From NCBI RefSeq assembly GCF_014196625.1, contig NZ_JACIDZ010000006.1:124001-188000 (forward strand): a stretch of 64,000 nucleotides of DNA, given 5' to 3'. A program made the position numbers and the translations under genes. Position 1 is the stretch's first letter. The number at the start of each line of letters is the position of its first letter. Origin of the DNA: Martelella radicis. GTDB taxonomy: Bacteria > Pseudomonadota > Alphaproteobacteria > Rhizobiales > Rhizobiaceae. Under the pieces are notes generated by a model. It saw only the letters and a program-made list of their open reading frames with translations, was not told where the DNA came from and did no database searches. Shown here piece after piece: positions 37,509-47,600 of this stretch.

Positions 37509-38924
37509 ATGTCCGATGCGCGTCCCCAACTGAGCGCCGCCGAGGCCGAGAAATTCCATTATCTCGAAGTCCTGAAATATACCGGGCGCGCAGGGGCCGA
37601 GCGCATCGACCCATGGGATCCGAAGGCCGATGCCTTCATGGCCGGCGGCGCCAAGGTGCGGGCGGATTATACCGTCGCCAAAGAAGGCGGAGACTTTTCC
37701 TCAGTCCAGATGGCCGTCAGCCAGGCCATCCGTGATGCCGGCGCGGGCAAGACGGGCGACCGCATCTATATCGCCGTCCGCCCCGGCATTTACGACGAGA
37801 CGGTCATCGTGCCGCGCCTCGCCGTCGGCGATCGGTCCGTCGCGATCACGCTTTTCGGAACGGGCAGCGCGCCGCAGGACACGGTGATCCGCGCCAATAT
37901 CGACCAGGGCATGAGCGGGGCTGATTTTCTGGCGACCTTCGGGAAAGCGGTTGATGATTACGCGCCCGTGATTGCGGAAATCTACCGCGCCAATGCGGCG
38001 CTCGACCGCCTTTCGACCGAGAACGCCTGCGTGCTTCGCGTCGAGAATGACGGCTTTCAGGCGAAGAACCTGAGCATCCGGAACGCCTATAATTGCGACA
38101 GGGCGGACAAAAACTCGAAGTGCGAGGATGGCAAGGGCGGGCCGAAGAATGCGGCCGGCCAGTTCGCCAAAGGCTGGCATCAGGCTGTGGCGACGCTGGT
38201 GCACAATGCCGACCGCGTCCATTTCGACCATGTGCGCTTTTCAAGCTTCCAGGACACGCTCTATTTCAAGGGCCGCGTGCCGGGCATGACCGTGCGCTCC
38301 TATTATTCGCACTGCCATGTCGAGGGCGACATCGACTTCATCTTCGGCCGTTCGACCGCCTATTTCGAGGCTTGCGAGATCCGCTCGCTCGGAAGCCGCG
38401 TCGACCACACCTATGTGGTCGCCCCCTCGACCAACATGCATACGCGCTATGGCATCGTCTTCAATGATTGCGACTTCATCCATGATGGCAGCGCGGCAGC
38501 GCTTCAGGGCAGTTTTTCGCTTGGGCGGCAGTGGTTCCAGACGGTGCGGGCCTCGCCCTACGGCATCCCCAACATCGAAGGCTACCGCACGCGGCTTGCC
38601 GAAACCTCCGAGTTCGATCACCCGCCGGAAGGCACGATTTCTCTCGACGTGCTGGAGGCTGTCGGCAAATGCGTGATCCTCAACTCACGCATCGGCGCGC
38701 ATATCAACCAGCAGGCGCCTTGGGACGACTGGAGCGGCGGCAGGCGCAATTCCGACGGCGAGTTCGTTCCGGGTGAATGGAACACGCGCTATCGCCCGGT
38801 GCAGTACACCTCGGCCGATTTCTTCCGCTACCTCGGTGATTGGCTGAAGGGCGAGGGACTTTCGATTGACGCGCCTGATCCGGCCGAGCCCTGGCTTGCG
38901 GAGTTCAATAACCGGCAGGCCTGA
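37509..38924 (+). CDS. Pectinesterase family protein (CE8) without signal peptide
   Basis: A 471-residue carbohydrate esterase of family 8, which removes methyl esters from pectin. The right-handed beta-helix signature is complete: SSFQDTLYFKG (Gln248, Asp249), GDIDFIFGRSTAYFE (Asp276) and SLGRQW (Arg340) are the expected catalytic residues. The N terminus (SDARPQLSAAEAEKFHYLEV) has no signal peptide, so the enzyme appears cytosolic; it may act on imported methylated oligogalacturonides. It sits between the DUF2155 gene and aat and is convergent with the latter. ATG at 37509 is used; the frame opens at 37494. Confidence 0.88.
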   Translation: MSDARPQLSAAEAEKFHYLEVLKYTGRAGAERIDPWDPKADAFMAGGAKVRADYTVAKEGGDFSSVQMAVSQAIRDAGAGKTGDRIYIAVRPGIYDETVIVPRLAVGDRSVAITLFGTGSAPQDTVIRANIDQGMSGADFLATFGKAVDDYAPVIAEIYRANAALDRLSTENACVLRVENDGFQAKNLSIRNAYNCDRADKNSKCEDGKGGPKNAAGQFAKGWHQAVATLVHNADRVHFDHVRFSSFQDTLYFKGRVPGMTVRSYYSHCHVEGDIDFIFGRSTAYFEACEIRSLGSRVDHTYVVAPSTNMHTRYGIVFNDCDFIHDGSAAALQGSFSLGRQWFQTVRASPYGIPNIEGYRTRLAETSEFDHPPEGTISLDVLEAVGKCVILNSRIGAHINQQAPWDDWSGGRRNSDGEFVPGEWNTRYRPVQYTSADFFRYLGDWLKGEGLSIDAPDPAEPWLAEFNNRQA

Positions 38925-38931
38925 TCATTTC

Positions 38932-39549
38932 TCACGGAAACGGCTGATCAGGCCAGACGAGCGCCGCGTTCAGCAGCGTCATATATTCTTCCTTGGGGAT
39001 ATCGATCGCGCCCATCGTCTTCAGATGGTCGGTGGTAAACTGCGTGTCGAGCAGCAGGAAATTGTTGGCGCGCAGGCGTTCCACCAGATGCACGAGGCAG
39101 ATCTTGGAGGCGTTCGGGCGCCGCGAGAACATGCTCTCGCCGAAAAACGCCGCCTTCAGCGAGACGCCGTAAAGCCCGCCGACGAGCTCGCCGTCCTGCC
39201 AGGCCTCCACCGAATGGGCGCGGCCCATGGCGTGCAGGGACTTGTAGAGCGAGCGGATCTCGTCATTGATCCATGTCTGCGGCCGGTCGGGGGCCGGCTG
39301 GGCGCAGGCGGCGATCACGCCTTCGAAATCATGGTTGAAGCGGATTTCGTAAGGGGACCTGCGCATGAATTTGCGCAGGCTGTGGGAGACGTGAAGCGCA
39401 TCCAGCGGGATGATGCCGCGAATTTCCGGTTCGACCCAGAAGAGCTCGGTGTCATCGGCCGATTCGGACATGGGAAAGAGGCCGATGCTATAGGCATTCA
39501 AAAGCAATTCAGGGGTGATCCTGCTGCTCTTTCCGGCGTTCTTTTCCAT
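38932..39549 (-). CDS. aat: Leucyl/phenylalanyl-tRNA-protein transferase
   Basis: Adds Leu or Phe to the N terminus of proteins with N-terminal Lys or Arg, marking them for ClpS-ClpAP degradation. The 205-residue protein has [48 protein letters not shown] and [20 protein letters not shown], all family landmarks. It lies ten bases downstream of accC on the same strand. The length is normal. Confidence 0.96.
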   Translation of the reverse strand: MEKNAGKSSRITPELLLNAYSIGLFPMSESADDTELFWVEPEIRGIIPLDALHVSHSLRKFMRRSPYEIRFNHDFEGVIAACAQPAPDRPQTWINDEIRSLYKSLHAMGRAHSVEAWQDGELVGGLYGVSLKAAFFGESMFSRRPNASKICLVHLVERLRANNFLLLDTQFTTDHLKTMGAIDIPKEEYMTLLNAALVWPDQPFP

Positions 39550-39559
39550 GGCCTCTCAG

Positions 39560-40906
39560 CTACTTTGCCTTGTCTTCCAGATAGTGTTCCAGCCAATGGA
39601 TGTCATAATCGCCATTGGCGATATCCTGGTTGGCAATCAGATCCTGAAAAAGCGGCAGCGTCGTGTCAATGCCGTCGACCACGAACTCGTCGAGCGCGCG
39701 TTTGAGCCGCATCATGCATTCCACACGGGTGCGACCGTGGACGATGAGCTTGCCGATCAGGCTGTCGTAATAGGGCGGTATCCGGTAGCCCTGATAGACG
39801 CCGGAATCGATGCGCACGCCAAGCCCGCCGGGGGCATGGAAATGTGTGATCGTGCCCGGCGACGGGCGGAAGGTCTCCGCGTTCTCGGCATTGATGCGGC
39901 ATTCGATCGCGTGGCCGGAGAAGGAGATATCCTTCTGGCTGACCGAAAGGCCGGCGCCGGCGGCGACGCGGATCTGCTCATGCACGAGGTCGATGCCGGT
40001 AATAGCCTCGGTGATCGGATGCTCCACCTGAAGACGGGTGTTCATTTCGATGAAATAGAACTCGCCATTTTCATAGAGAAACTCGATCGTGCCCGCGCCG
40101 CGATACTTCATCTTGCGCATCGCATCGGCGCAGATCTCGCCGATCTGCATGCGCTGCTCGACATTGAGCGCCGGCGAATTGGCTTCTTCCCAGACCTTCT
40201 GGTGGCGGCGCTGCAGCGAGCAGTCGCGTTCGCCCAGATGAATGGCCGCACCTTCGCCGTCGCCGAAGACCTGAACCTCGATATGACGCGGCTTGTCGAG
40301 ATATTTCTCCATATAGACCGAATCATTGCCGAAGGCGGCTGCCGCTTCGCCGCGGGCCGTGCTCCAGGCTTCCAGCAGGTCGTCGGGGGTGCGGGCAAGC
40401 TTCATGCCGCGCCCGCCGCCGCCGGCGGTTGCCTTGATCAGCACCGGATAGCCGATCTCTTCCGCCGTCTTGACGGCGTCTTCTTCGGTATCGACCGAAC
40501 CGCCGGAGCCGGGGACGACCGGGATGCCGAGGTTCTCAGCGGTCGTCTTGGCGGTGATCTTGTCGCCCATCATGCGGATATGTTCGCTGGTGGGGCCGAT
40601 GAAGGTGATGCCATGGGCCTCGAGGATCTCGGCGAACTTGGCGTTCTCGGAGAGAAAGCCGTAGCCGGGATGGACCGCGTCGGCGCCGGTGATCTCACAG
40701 GCGGCAACGATCTGATGGATGTTGAGGTAGCTCTCGCGCGAGGAGGGCGGGCCGATGCACACGCTCTCGTCGGCAAGGCGTACATGCATCGCGTTCGCGT
40801 CTGCGGTGGAGTGCACGGCAACAGTGGCGATGCCGAGCTCCTTGCAGGCGCGCTGTACGCGAAGCGCAATTTCGCCGCGGTTGGCGATCAGGATTTTGGA
40901 AAACAT
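39560..40906 (-). CDS. accC: Acetyl-CoA carboxylase, biotin carboxylase subunit
   Basis: ATP-dependent carboxylation of the biotin carried on AccB, first half of the acetyl-CoA carboxylase reaction in fatty acid synthesis. The 448-residue protein shows KILIANRGEIALRVQRACKE, the ATP-grasp glycine-rich loop KATAGGGGRGMKLA, EKYLDKPRHIEVQVFGD and MNTRLQVEHPITEAITGIDL, all in order. Upstream is accB, 13 bases away; downstream is aat. The same accB-accC pair occurs in nearly all bacteria. Confidence 0.97.
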   Translation of the reverse strand: MFSKILIANRGEIALRVQRACKELGIATVAVHSTADANAMHVRLADESVCIGPPSSRESYLNIHQIVAACEITGADAVHPGYGFLSENAKFAEILEAHGITFIGPTSEHIRMMGDKITAKTTAENLGIPVVPGSGGSVDTEEDAVKTAEEIGYPVLIKATAGGGGRGMKLARTPDDLLEAWSTARGEAAAAFGNDSVYMEKYLDKPRHIEVQVFGDGEGAAIHLGERDCSLQRRHQKVWEEANSPALNVEQRMQIGEICADAMRKMKYRGAGTIEFLYENGEFYFIEMNTRLQVEHPITEAITGIDLVHEQIRVAAGAGLSVSQKDISFSGHAIECRINAENAETFRPSPGTITHFHAPGGLGVRIDSGVYQGYRIPPYYDSLIGKLIVHGRTRVECMMRLKRALDEFVVDGIDTTLPLFQDLIANQDIANGDYDIHWLEHYLEDKAK

Positions 40907-40919
40907 TCGCTCTGACCCG

Positions 40920-41396
40920 TTATTCGATCACGACAAGCGGTTCATCGAACTCGACCGGCTGGGCGTCGTCGACGAGAATCTGGGTGACCTTGCCACTCTT
41001 GGGCGCGGGGATCTGGTTCATCGTCTTCATCGCCTCGATGATGAGAAGCGTCTGGCCTTCCTTCACATTGGCGCCAACCTCGATGAAGGGGCGCGCGCCG
41101 GGGGCCGGGGCCAGGTAGACCGTGCCGACCATGGGGGCCTTGACGGCCTGGTCGAGATTGCTGGCGGCGGGTGCTGCGGCCGGGGCTTCTGCCGCCGCCG
41201 GCTGCGGCGCGGCGGCGGGTGCTGCCGGTGCGGGCGCATAGGCCATGGCGTGCTGCGGGGCGACGGTCACTTCGCGCGCGACGCGGATGTGCAGGCCGTC
41301 CTGCTCGACCTCGATTTCGGTGAGGTCGGTCTCGTTGAGAATAACGGCGAGTTCGCGCACCAGCTTTGCGTCGACTGCCTTCTTTTGATCTGCCAT
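40920..41396 (-). CDS. accB: Acetyl-CoA carboxylase biotin carboxyl carrier protein
   Basis: Carries biotin between AccC and the carboxyltransferase. The 158-residue protein has an N-terminal domain ([20 protein letters not shown]), an Ala/Pro-rich linker (about 55-85) and the C-terminal biotinyl domain with EAMKTMNQI, biotin on Lys124. It is followed by accC, and aroQ lies upstream with a 21-base gap, an order standard in rhizobia. Confidence 0.97.
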   Translation of the reverse strand: MADQKKAVDAKLVRELAVILNETDLTEIEVEQDGLHIRVAREVTVAPQHAMAYAPAPAAPAAAPQPAAAEAPAAAPAASNLDQAVKAPMVGTVYLAPAPGARPFIEVGANVKEGQTLLIIEAMKTMNQIPAPKSGKVTQILVDDAQPVEFDEPLVVIE

Positions 41397-41417
41397 GGGT
41401 GTGTTCCTTTGTTCTTC

Positions 41418-41855
41418 TTATTCCGTGAGCGTCCCGAGCGCGCGAAGCGCCAGCAGGTAACTGTCCTGTCCGAAACCACAGATTACCCCCTTCGCCGCCG
41501 CAGACGTCATCGTCTTGTGGCGAAAGGGCTCACGGGCATGAATGTTGGAAATGTGAAGCTCCACGACAGGCACGCTGATGGCGCGAATGGCGTCGTGAAG
41601 CGCAATGGATGTGTGCCCGTAGGCACCCGGATTGATGGCGACGCCGCAAGCCTTCTCGTTGGCTTCATGGAGCCAGTCGACAAGAACGCCTTCGTGATTG
41701 CTCTGGCGGCAGTCGGCCCGAAACCCGAGCGTTTCGGCTTCCTTGCGACATGCATCCTCAATCGATTCAAGGGTCAGCGCGCCATAAATGCCCGGCTCGC
41801 GTTTGCCCAGAAGATTGAGGTTGGGTCCGTTCAGAACAAAGATTACGCGTGTCAT
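41418..41855 (-). CDS. aroQ: Type II 3-dehydroquinate dehydratase
   Basis: Third step of the shikimate pathway. The 145-residue protein is of the dodecameric type II: VLNGPNLNLLGKREPGIYG start with the active-site tyrosine, CRQSNHEGVLVDWLHEA, INPGAYGHTSIALHDAI and VELHISNIHAREPFRHK, all intact. Clustered with accB-accC, probably in one transcript beginning near here. Its start is about 110 bases from the stop of the DsbA-like gene upstream. Confidence 0.97.
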   Translation of the reverse strand: MTRVIFVLNGPNLNLLGKREPGIYGALTLESIEDACRKEAETLGFRADCRQSNHEGVLVDWLHEANEKACGVAINPGAYGHTSIALHDAIRAISVPVVELHISNIHAREPFRHKTMTSAAAKGVICGFGQDSYLLALRALGTLTE

Positions 41856-41965
41856 CCGTCAATTCCAGTTTCGCATTCACCTATAGACGTTCAGGTCTTT
41901 CAGGAAAAGCCCAAAGACCGGACCATGAAACGCCTTGGTTAAGCTTCGCTTGGGTTGAGAAACCC

Positions 41966-42769
41966 TTAGGAGCAGGTGCCCTTTCCGCAATCGCGGATAT
42001 TGTCGATGACCTGCTGGATACGGTCGGCGCCGATTGCCCCGTGCAGCATGGTATCGCCGACGATATAGGCGGGCGTGCCCGTCACGCCAACCGCGTTTGC
42101 CAGGGCAAAATGCTCCTCAAGCGCCGCTTCCGGCGGAAATTCCGCCATCGCCGCGTCGATCTGCGCGTTGTCCACGCCGAAGGCCTCCGCTACGGCGCGC
42201 GCGCTTTCATCCGTCGCTCGGTTGCCTGAACCCATCAGGGCGCGGTGGAAGTCCGGATAAAGATCGGGGGCGACCTTGAAGAAAGCATAGGAGACGCGCT
42301 GTGCGGCCTGTGATTCCGGTCCGAGGACGGGAATTTCCTTCAGGATGAAACGGACATCGTCATTATCGGCGATGATTTCGTCCATATCGGAAAGCGCACG
42401 ACGGCAATAGCCGCAATTATAGTCGAAGAATTCGACGATGGTGATGTCGCCATCCGGGTTACCGAGCACGGCATCGAATTCCGGCTGGAAAATAAGGTTC
42501 TGGTTTGCGGCGATGGCGGCCTGTGCCTCTTTCTGCTGCTCTTCCGCCTGCTTCCTCTGAAGGGCGGCCTGCACATCGAGCAGCACTTCCGGATTCGCGA
42601 CCAGGTAATCATGCACCCGCGTGCCGAAATCGTCGGTTTCGGGCGCTGCGGCCTGCTCCTCAGCTTGCGGTGAGGCGAAACCGTAGATGGCGGCGGTTGT
42701 GGCGGCGGCAGACGCGACAGCGGTCGCGAAGATCGCAACGACCGCAAGCGTCATTCCCTTTGATGACAT
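41966..42769 (-). CDS. DsbA family thiol-disulfide oxidoreductase, membrane-anchored
   Basis: A 267-residue thioredoxin-fold protein. An N-terminal hydrophobic segment (about 5-30) acts as signal or anchor, followed by a helical region (45-85, VQAALQRKQAEEQQKEAQAA) and the DsbA domain with FFDYNCGYCRRAL, active-site CGYC, and the cis-proline loop VTGTPAYIVGDTML. It matches the DsbA/ScsC/BdbD-like subgroup with a helical N terminus that can oligomerise. The ATG at 42769 with AGGAAGGGG before it is preferred over the GTG at 42787. It oxidises or isomerises periplasmic thiols; partner unknown. Confidence 0.9.
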   Translation of the reverse strand: MSSKGMTLAVVAIFATAVASAAATTAAIYGFASPQAEEQAAAPETDDFGTRVHDYLVANPEVLLDVQAALQRKQAEEQQKEAQAAIAANQNLIFQPEFDAVLGNPDGDITIVEFFDYNCGYCRRALSDMDEIIADNDDVRFILKEIPVLGPESQAAQRVSYAFFKVAPDLYPDFHRALMGSGNRATDESARAVAEAFGVDNAQIDAAMAEFPPEAALEEHFALANAVGVTGTPAYIVGDTMLHGAIGADRIQQVIDNIRDCGKGTCS

Positions 42770-42910
42770 GATTTCCCCTTCCTGCACGACACGTGAATAT
42801 CAGCTAGGAACCAATTGTGCGCAAAAGGCGGCGATGTCCATAGCAAAGGCCGCAATTCCAGCGGGCAGACCTCAAAATCCCGTTTTTTTGATCGGAAGGA
42901 TTGCAGCGGC

Positions 42911-42953
42911 CTCGGGAATGGTTCAATCCCGGGGGACCGCCCGCCAAGCGGGC
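42911..42953 (+). promoter_or_regulatory. Two adjacent hairpins in the leader of the aminotransferase gene
   Basis: CTCGGGA pairs with TCCCGGG (42911-42933) and GCCCGC pairs with GCGGGC (42939-42953). They sit 23 bases before the start codon with a good ribosome site right after. Might be a leader structure or attenuator; no T run follows. The remainder of the gap to the DsbA-like gene is featureless. Confidence 0.35.
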
Positions 42954-42975
42954 CTCTTGGAAGGGAAGAAGTGCA

Positions 42976-44136
42976 ATGCCGTCGAAACGCAGCGAAATCG
43001 ATTCATTTCTGGCCATGGATGTCCTGGCGGAGGCGAATCGCCGGAAGAAGGCCGGACGTCCGGTGCTTTCGCTCGCCGTCGGCCAGCCTTCCCACCCCGC
43101 GCCCGACCGCGCGCTTGAGGCCGCGCGCGAGGCGCTCGAACATGGCCATCTCGGCTATACCGACGCCTTCGGCCTTCAAAGCCTGCGCGAGGCGATCGCG
43201 AATGACTACCGGGCTCGCATGGGCGTTGATGTCAATCCGGCGCGCATCGCGGTGACAACCGGCTCATCGGCGGGTTTCAACCTTGCCTTTCTGGCGCTGT
43301 TTGATGCCGGCGATGCCGTCGCGATCGCACGGCCGGGCTACCCCGCCTATCGCAATATCCTGAAGGCACTCGATCTGAAGGTTGTCGAGGTCGAGGCGAA
43401 CGAGCGGCACGAATTCACGCTGACGCCAGAGGCGCTTGAGGAAGCGGAGCGCGCCGAGGGCGTTACGATCAAGGGTGTGCTGCTGGCAAGCCCCGCAAAC
43501 CCGACGGGCACGGTTACAGGCCGGGCTGCGCTGAAACGGCTTGCCGACTGGTGCGAAGCGCGCGGCACGGCCTTCATCTCCGACGAGATCTACCACGGGC
43601 TTGTATTCTCCGGCGAGGAGGCTACGGCGCTGTCCTTCACCGACGAGGCGGTGGTGATCAATTCCTTCTCCAAATACTATTGCATGACCGGTTGGCGCGT
43701 CGGCTGGATGGTGCTGCCGGAGAAGCTTGTCCGCGTGTTCGAACAACTGGCGCAGAATATCTATATCAGCGCACCCGAATTGTCGCAGATCGCCGCGGAA
43801 GCCGCCCTCGATGCCCGCCCGCAGCTCGACGGCTACCGCGCAATCTACCGCGCCAACCGCGATTTCCTGATCAAGGCGCTGCCGGAGATCGGTCTTCCCG
43901 TGGTCTCGCCGATGGACGGTGCCTTCTATGCCTATGTCGATGTCAGTGGCTATTCCAACGACAGCGTGGCATTCTCGCGCAAGATGCTGGCCGAGATCGA
44001 CGTCGCGGCAACGCCCGGGGCGGATTTCGATCCGCTGACGGGCGGTCGCTATCTGAGGCTTTCCTATGCGGGAACCGAGGCCGAGATCCGCCAGGCGGTG
44101 GAGCGCATCGGCAACTGGTTGCCGCAGAAGCGATAG
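42976..44136 (+). CDS. Class I/II aminotransferase (PLP dependent)
   Basis: A 386-residue fold-type I aminotransferase of the aspartate aminotransferase-like group. Features: SLAVGQPSHPAPD, LGYTDAFGLQSLREAIA, TTGSSAGFNLAF, ASPANPTGTV, FISDEIYHGLVF and the PLP lysine in SFSKYYCMTGWRVG (Lys233). The C-terminal arginine segment LRLSYAGTEAEI is typical. Substrate not resolved: such enzymes act on aspartate, aromatic or methionine-derived amino acids. ATG at 42976 follows GGAAGGGAAG. The GFA gene starts 15 bases after its stop. Confidence 0.92.
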   Translation: MPSKRSEIDSFLAMDVLAEANRRKKAGRPVLSLAVGQPSHPAPDRALEAAREALEHGHLGYTDAFGLQSLREAIANDYRARMGVDVNPARIAVTTGSSAGFNLAFLALFDAGDAVAIARPGYPAYRNILKALDLKVVEVEANERHEFTLTPEALEEAERAEGVTIKGVLLASPANPTGTVTGRAALKRLADWCEARGTAFISDEIYHGLVFSGEEATALSFTDEAVVINSFSKYYCMTGWRVGWMVLPEKLVRVFEQLAQNIYISAPELSQIAAEAALDARPQLDGYRAIYRANRDFLIKALPEIGLPVVSPMDGAFYAYVDVSGYSNDSVAFSRKMLAEIDVAATPGADFDPLTGGRYLRLSYAGTEAEIRQAVERIGNWLPQKR

Positions 44137-44150
44137 GATCGAGGGGGGGC

Positions 44151-44567
44151 ATGATGCTGACGGGAGGCTGTCTTTGTGGCAAGGCGCGTTATCGCGTGGC
44201 CGATGACTTCGCCTATGCCGCGTTTTGCCACTGCACCGACTGCCAGAAGGCGACAGGTTCCGCCTTCAAGCCCTTTGCCGGCATTGAGGCAGGAAAGTTC
44301 GAGCTCGCCTGTGATCCACCGGAGCTGCTGCTCTGTGGAGACGCGATCAACCATGATGCGCGCTGCGCCGCCTGCGGCTCGCTGCTTTTTTCTCGCGTGC
44401 GCGACGGCGAGTATGTTCATGTTGCGATGGGAACACTCGACCGCGCTCCAACCATCCGTCCGGGCGAACATATCTTCGTGCGCTCAAAGGCGCCGTGGCA
44501 CCGGATCGCGGATGACCTGCCGCAGTATGCCGGTCATGTTTTCGACGGACCGCCGCTCAACCGCTGA
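44151..44567 (+). CDS. GFA family protein (zinc-dependent, glutathione/formaldehyde type)
   Basis: A 138-residue protein of the GFA family: GGCLCGKARY start, CHCTDCQKATGSAF with two zinc cysteines, and CAACGSLLF near residue 66. The cysteine pattern forms the zinc centres seen in glutathione-dependent formaldehyde-activating enzyme, though most members have no proven activity. It is cotranscribed with the aminotransferase (15-base gap). ATG at 44151 is the start; the GGGGGGG run just before it could serve as ribosome site. Confidence 0.88.
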   Translation: MMLTGGCLCGKARYRVADDFAYAAFCHCTDCQKATGSAFKPFAGIEAGKFELACDPPELLLCGDAINHDARCAACGSLLFSRVRDGEYVHVAMGTLDRAPTIRPGEHIFVRSKAPWHRIADDLPQYAGHVFDGPPLNR

Positions 44568-44584
44568 ACCTGAGACCACGAAAA

Positions 44585-44615
44585 CGCCGCCGTTTTCAAA
44601 AGAAAAACGGCGGCG
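44585..44615. terminator. Terminator hairpin between the GFA gene and rne
   Basis: A perfect 12-bp stem (CGCCGCCGTTTT with its complement) around a 7-base loop, between converging genes. On the minus strand it is followed by TTTTCG, so it mainly serves rne; the plus strand side lacks a T run after the stem. Confidence 0.8.
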
Positions 44616-44642
44616 CCAATCGTTTCACAGTTGTCTTTCGGC

Positions 44643-47600
44643 TCAGAAGAAGCCGCGACGCTGCCACCAGCCACGCTTCGGCTTGGCGGGCTCATCGTCG
44701 TTCTCGGCTCCGTTCGAGGTTACCACCGGTTCCGACGAGGCGACATTCGTGCCGCGATTGGAGCGCTTTGCGGGGGCCTCTTCGGTCACCGCCGCTTCTT
44801 CGGTTGCGTCGGTTTCGGCGTTGGCATCCACCGTTTCTTCCGCGCCGGCCTCTGCTGCTTCTTCGGCTGCAGGCTGTTTTTCCTGAACGGCCTCCGTTTC
44901 GGCTGCAGGCTCTGCCTCGGCCTTCACGTCTTCGCTTTTTGCTTCGGCCTCTTCGGCTGCCGCCTCGGTCTTTTCAACCTTTTCAGCCTTTGGCTTGCGC
45001 CGGCGGCGCGGCTTGCGGCCTTCGATCTCGGCCATTGCCTCGTCTTCCGTGGGAAGCGCTGCCTCCTCGGCCTTCGTCTCGGAAGCCTGCGCTTCCGGCT
45101 CGGCGGTCACGGTTTGCGTAACGGCAGTCTCGGCCGCAGCCGCTTCCTGCTTTTCAGGGGCAGTGTCGCCGGCTTCTTCGGTCTCGCTCTCTGCAGAAGC
45201 CTCGGCAGGCTTGTCTTCCTTGCTCGCCGTTTCGGCAGAATTGTCCGCGGCTTCCTGCTGCGCGTTGTCGTCGCTGCGGTTGCGGCGGCCGCCGCGCTTG
45301 CCGCGACGGCGTTTGCGGCGCGGCTTGTCGCTGTCGTCCTCGGCGGAGACATCCTGCGTATTGTCGTCCGAACCGCTGTCGTCGTCGTCCTGCGACTGAT
45401 CGTTCTGCGCGTTGCTTCCGTTCTGCTGGCCGCCATTGCGGCCACGACGGCGGCGGCGCTTGCGGCGCGAGCGGCCGCCTTCCTCGTCGCCATTGCCATC
45501 GGAGGCTTCGTTTGCGGGCGCGTTGTCGGAGGCGTCCTGATCGGCGTCGGTGTCGGGGATATCCGCGACCTCTTCCTCAGGTTCGTCAACGAAGTTGAAC
45601 AGCGCCTCGATCTTTACCGGGTTTTCGACCGGATCGCGCCGGTCGATCTCGAAATGACTGTTCTCGAGGTCGCCATCGGACTCGATGATAATCTCGACGC
45701 CGAACCGCTTCTCGTAGTCGACGACGGTGTTGCGCTTCTGGTTGAGCAGATAGGGCGCGATCTCCGGCGTGGTGCGCACGGTGATGTTGTGCGTGGTGTT
45801 CTTGAGCAGGTATTCCTCGACGCCGCGCAGGACATGCAGCGCGACGGAGGACTGCGACAGAACGTGGCCCGTGCCGCCGCAATGGCTGCAGACCTGGGTC
45901 GTGGATTCGAGAACGGAGGCGCGGATGCGCTGGCGCGACATTTCCAGAAGGCCGAAATGTGAAATCCGGCCGACCTGAATGCGGGCGCGGTCGTTTTTCA
46001 GACATTCCTTCAGCTTCTTCTCGACGGCGCGGTTGTTGCGCTTTTCCTCCATGTCGATGAAGTCGATGACGACAAGGCCGGCAAGGTCACGCAGCCGGAG
46101 CTGGCGCGCCACTTCTTCCGCCGCTTCCAGATTGGTCTGAAGCGCCGTGTCCTCGATCGAGTGCTCACGGGTCGACCGGCCGGAGTTGACGTCGATGGCA
46201 ACGAGCGCCTCGGTCTGGTTGATGATCAGGTAGCCGCCCGATTTCAGCGTCACCTGCGGCTGCAGCATGCGGTCGAGCTGCGCCTCGATGCCGGAGCGCG
46301 AATAGATCGGGTGGATATCGCGATAACGCTGAACCACCTTGGCGTGGCTCGGCATCAGCATCTTCATGAAGTCCTTCGCCTCGCGGTAACCCTCGTCACC
46401 GGAAACGATCACCTCGCTGATGTCCTTGTTGTAAAGGTCGCGGATCGAACGCTTGATCAGGCTGCCTTCCTCGTAGACGAGGCAGGGCGCCGTCGATGTC
46501 AGCGTCTTGGAGCGGACGTTTTCCCAGAGCCGCATCAGATATTCGAAGTCGCGCTTGACCTCGGCCTTGGTACGGTTGGCGCCGGCGGTGCGCAGGATCA
46601 CGCCCATGCCCTGCGGCACTTCGAGGCCCTTGGCCACTTCCTTCAGACGCTTGCGGTCCGCCGGATTGGTGATCTTGCGGGAAATGCCGCCGCCGCGCGC
46701 CGTGTTCGGCATCAGCACCGAATAGCGGCCGGCGAGCGAGAGATAGGTGGTCAGCGCCGCGCCCTTGTTGCCGCGCTCTTCCTTGGCAACCTGGACCAGC
46801 AGGATCTGCCGGCGTTTGATCACTTCCTGGATGCGGTACTGCTTGCGCATCCGGCGGTGGCCGTTGTCCGGCACCTCTTCCATCGCGTCTTCGGCGCCGA
46901 CGGATTCGACGCTGTCATCGTCATCGTCGACGTCTTCGGAGATCGTGTCGGCGTCGACTTCGGCAGCCATATGGGTCGGGCCGCCCTTGCCGTCGTCGTC
47001 AGTGCCGTTTTCTTCGGAAGCCATCTCGCCGCTGCCCTCAGTAGCCGCATCCGTTTCGCCCTCGGCCTTCGCAGCCTTCTTGGCGGCGGGCTTGCGGCGC
47101 CTGCGGGGCTTGGGCTTCGCCGTTTCCTCCGTGGCTTCTGCAGCCTCGGCGGGCGCCTCTGCCTCTGACGTGTCGTCGGAATTCGTTTCGGTGCTGGAAG
47201 CGTCGGCAGCCTCTGCCGGGGCGTCCGCGCTTGCGGCCTTTTCCGGCTCCTGCGTCGCCTCTTCGGCCTTCTTCGAGCGCGACTTCGCCCGGCCCTTTCG
47301 GGTGCGGGGCTTTGGCTTGCCACCGGCATCGGCGGCCTGTTCCGAGGCTTCCGCCGGCTCGGTCATGGAGGTGTCGGCATCGTCGCCGTCATCATCCTCG
47401 CTCGCTTCCTTCAGAAGCGCTTCGCGATCGGCAAGCGGGATCTGGTAGTAATCGGGATGGATTTCCGAAAAGGCCAGAAAACCATGGCGGTTGCCGCCAT
47501 AGTCAACAAACGCGGCCTGGAGAGAGGGCTCGACCCGCGTGACCTTTGCAAGATAGATGTTGCCGCGCAGCTGCTTCTTGTGCTGCGATTCGAAATCGAA

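Noticed and set aside
42911-42940. tRNA-like GGTTCAATCC sequence upstream of the aminotransferase
   Set aside because: No acceptor, D or anticodon arms fit around it; the bases pair as a simple hairpin instead.
44631-45962. A 443-codon frame opposite the rne tail, rich in Phe, Leu and Cys
   Set aside because: Complement of the Glu/Ala/Arg-rich low-complexity tail of RNase E, not a membrane protein gene.
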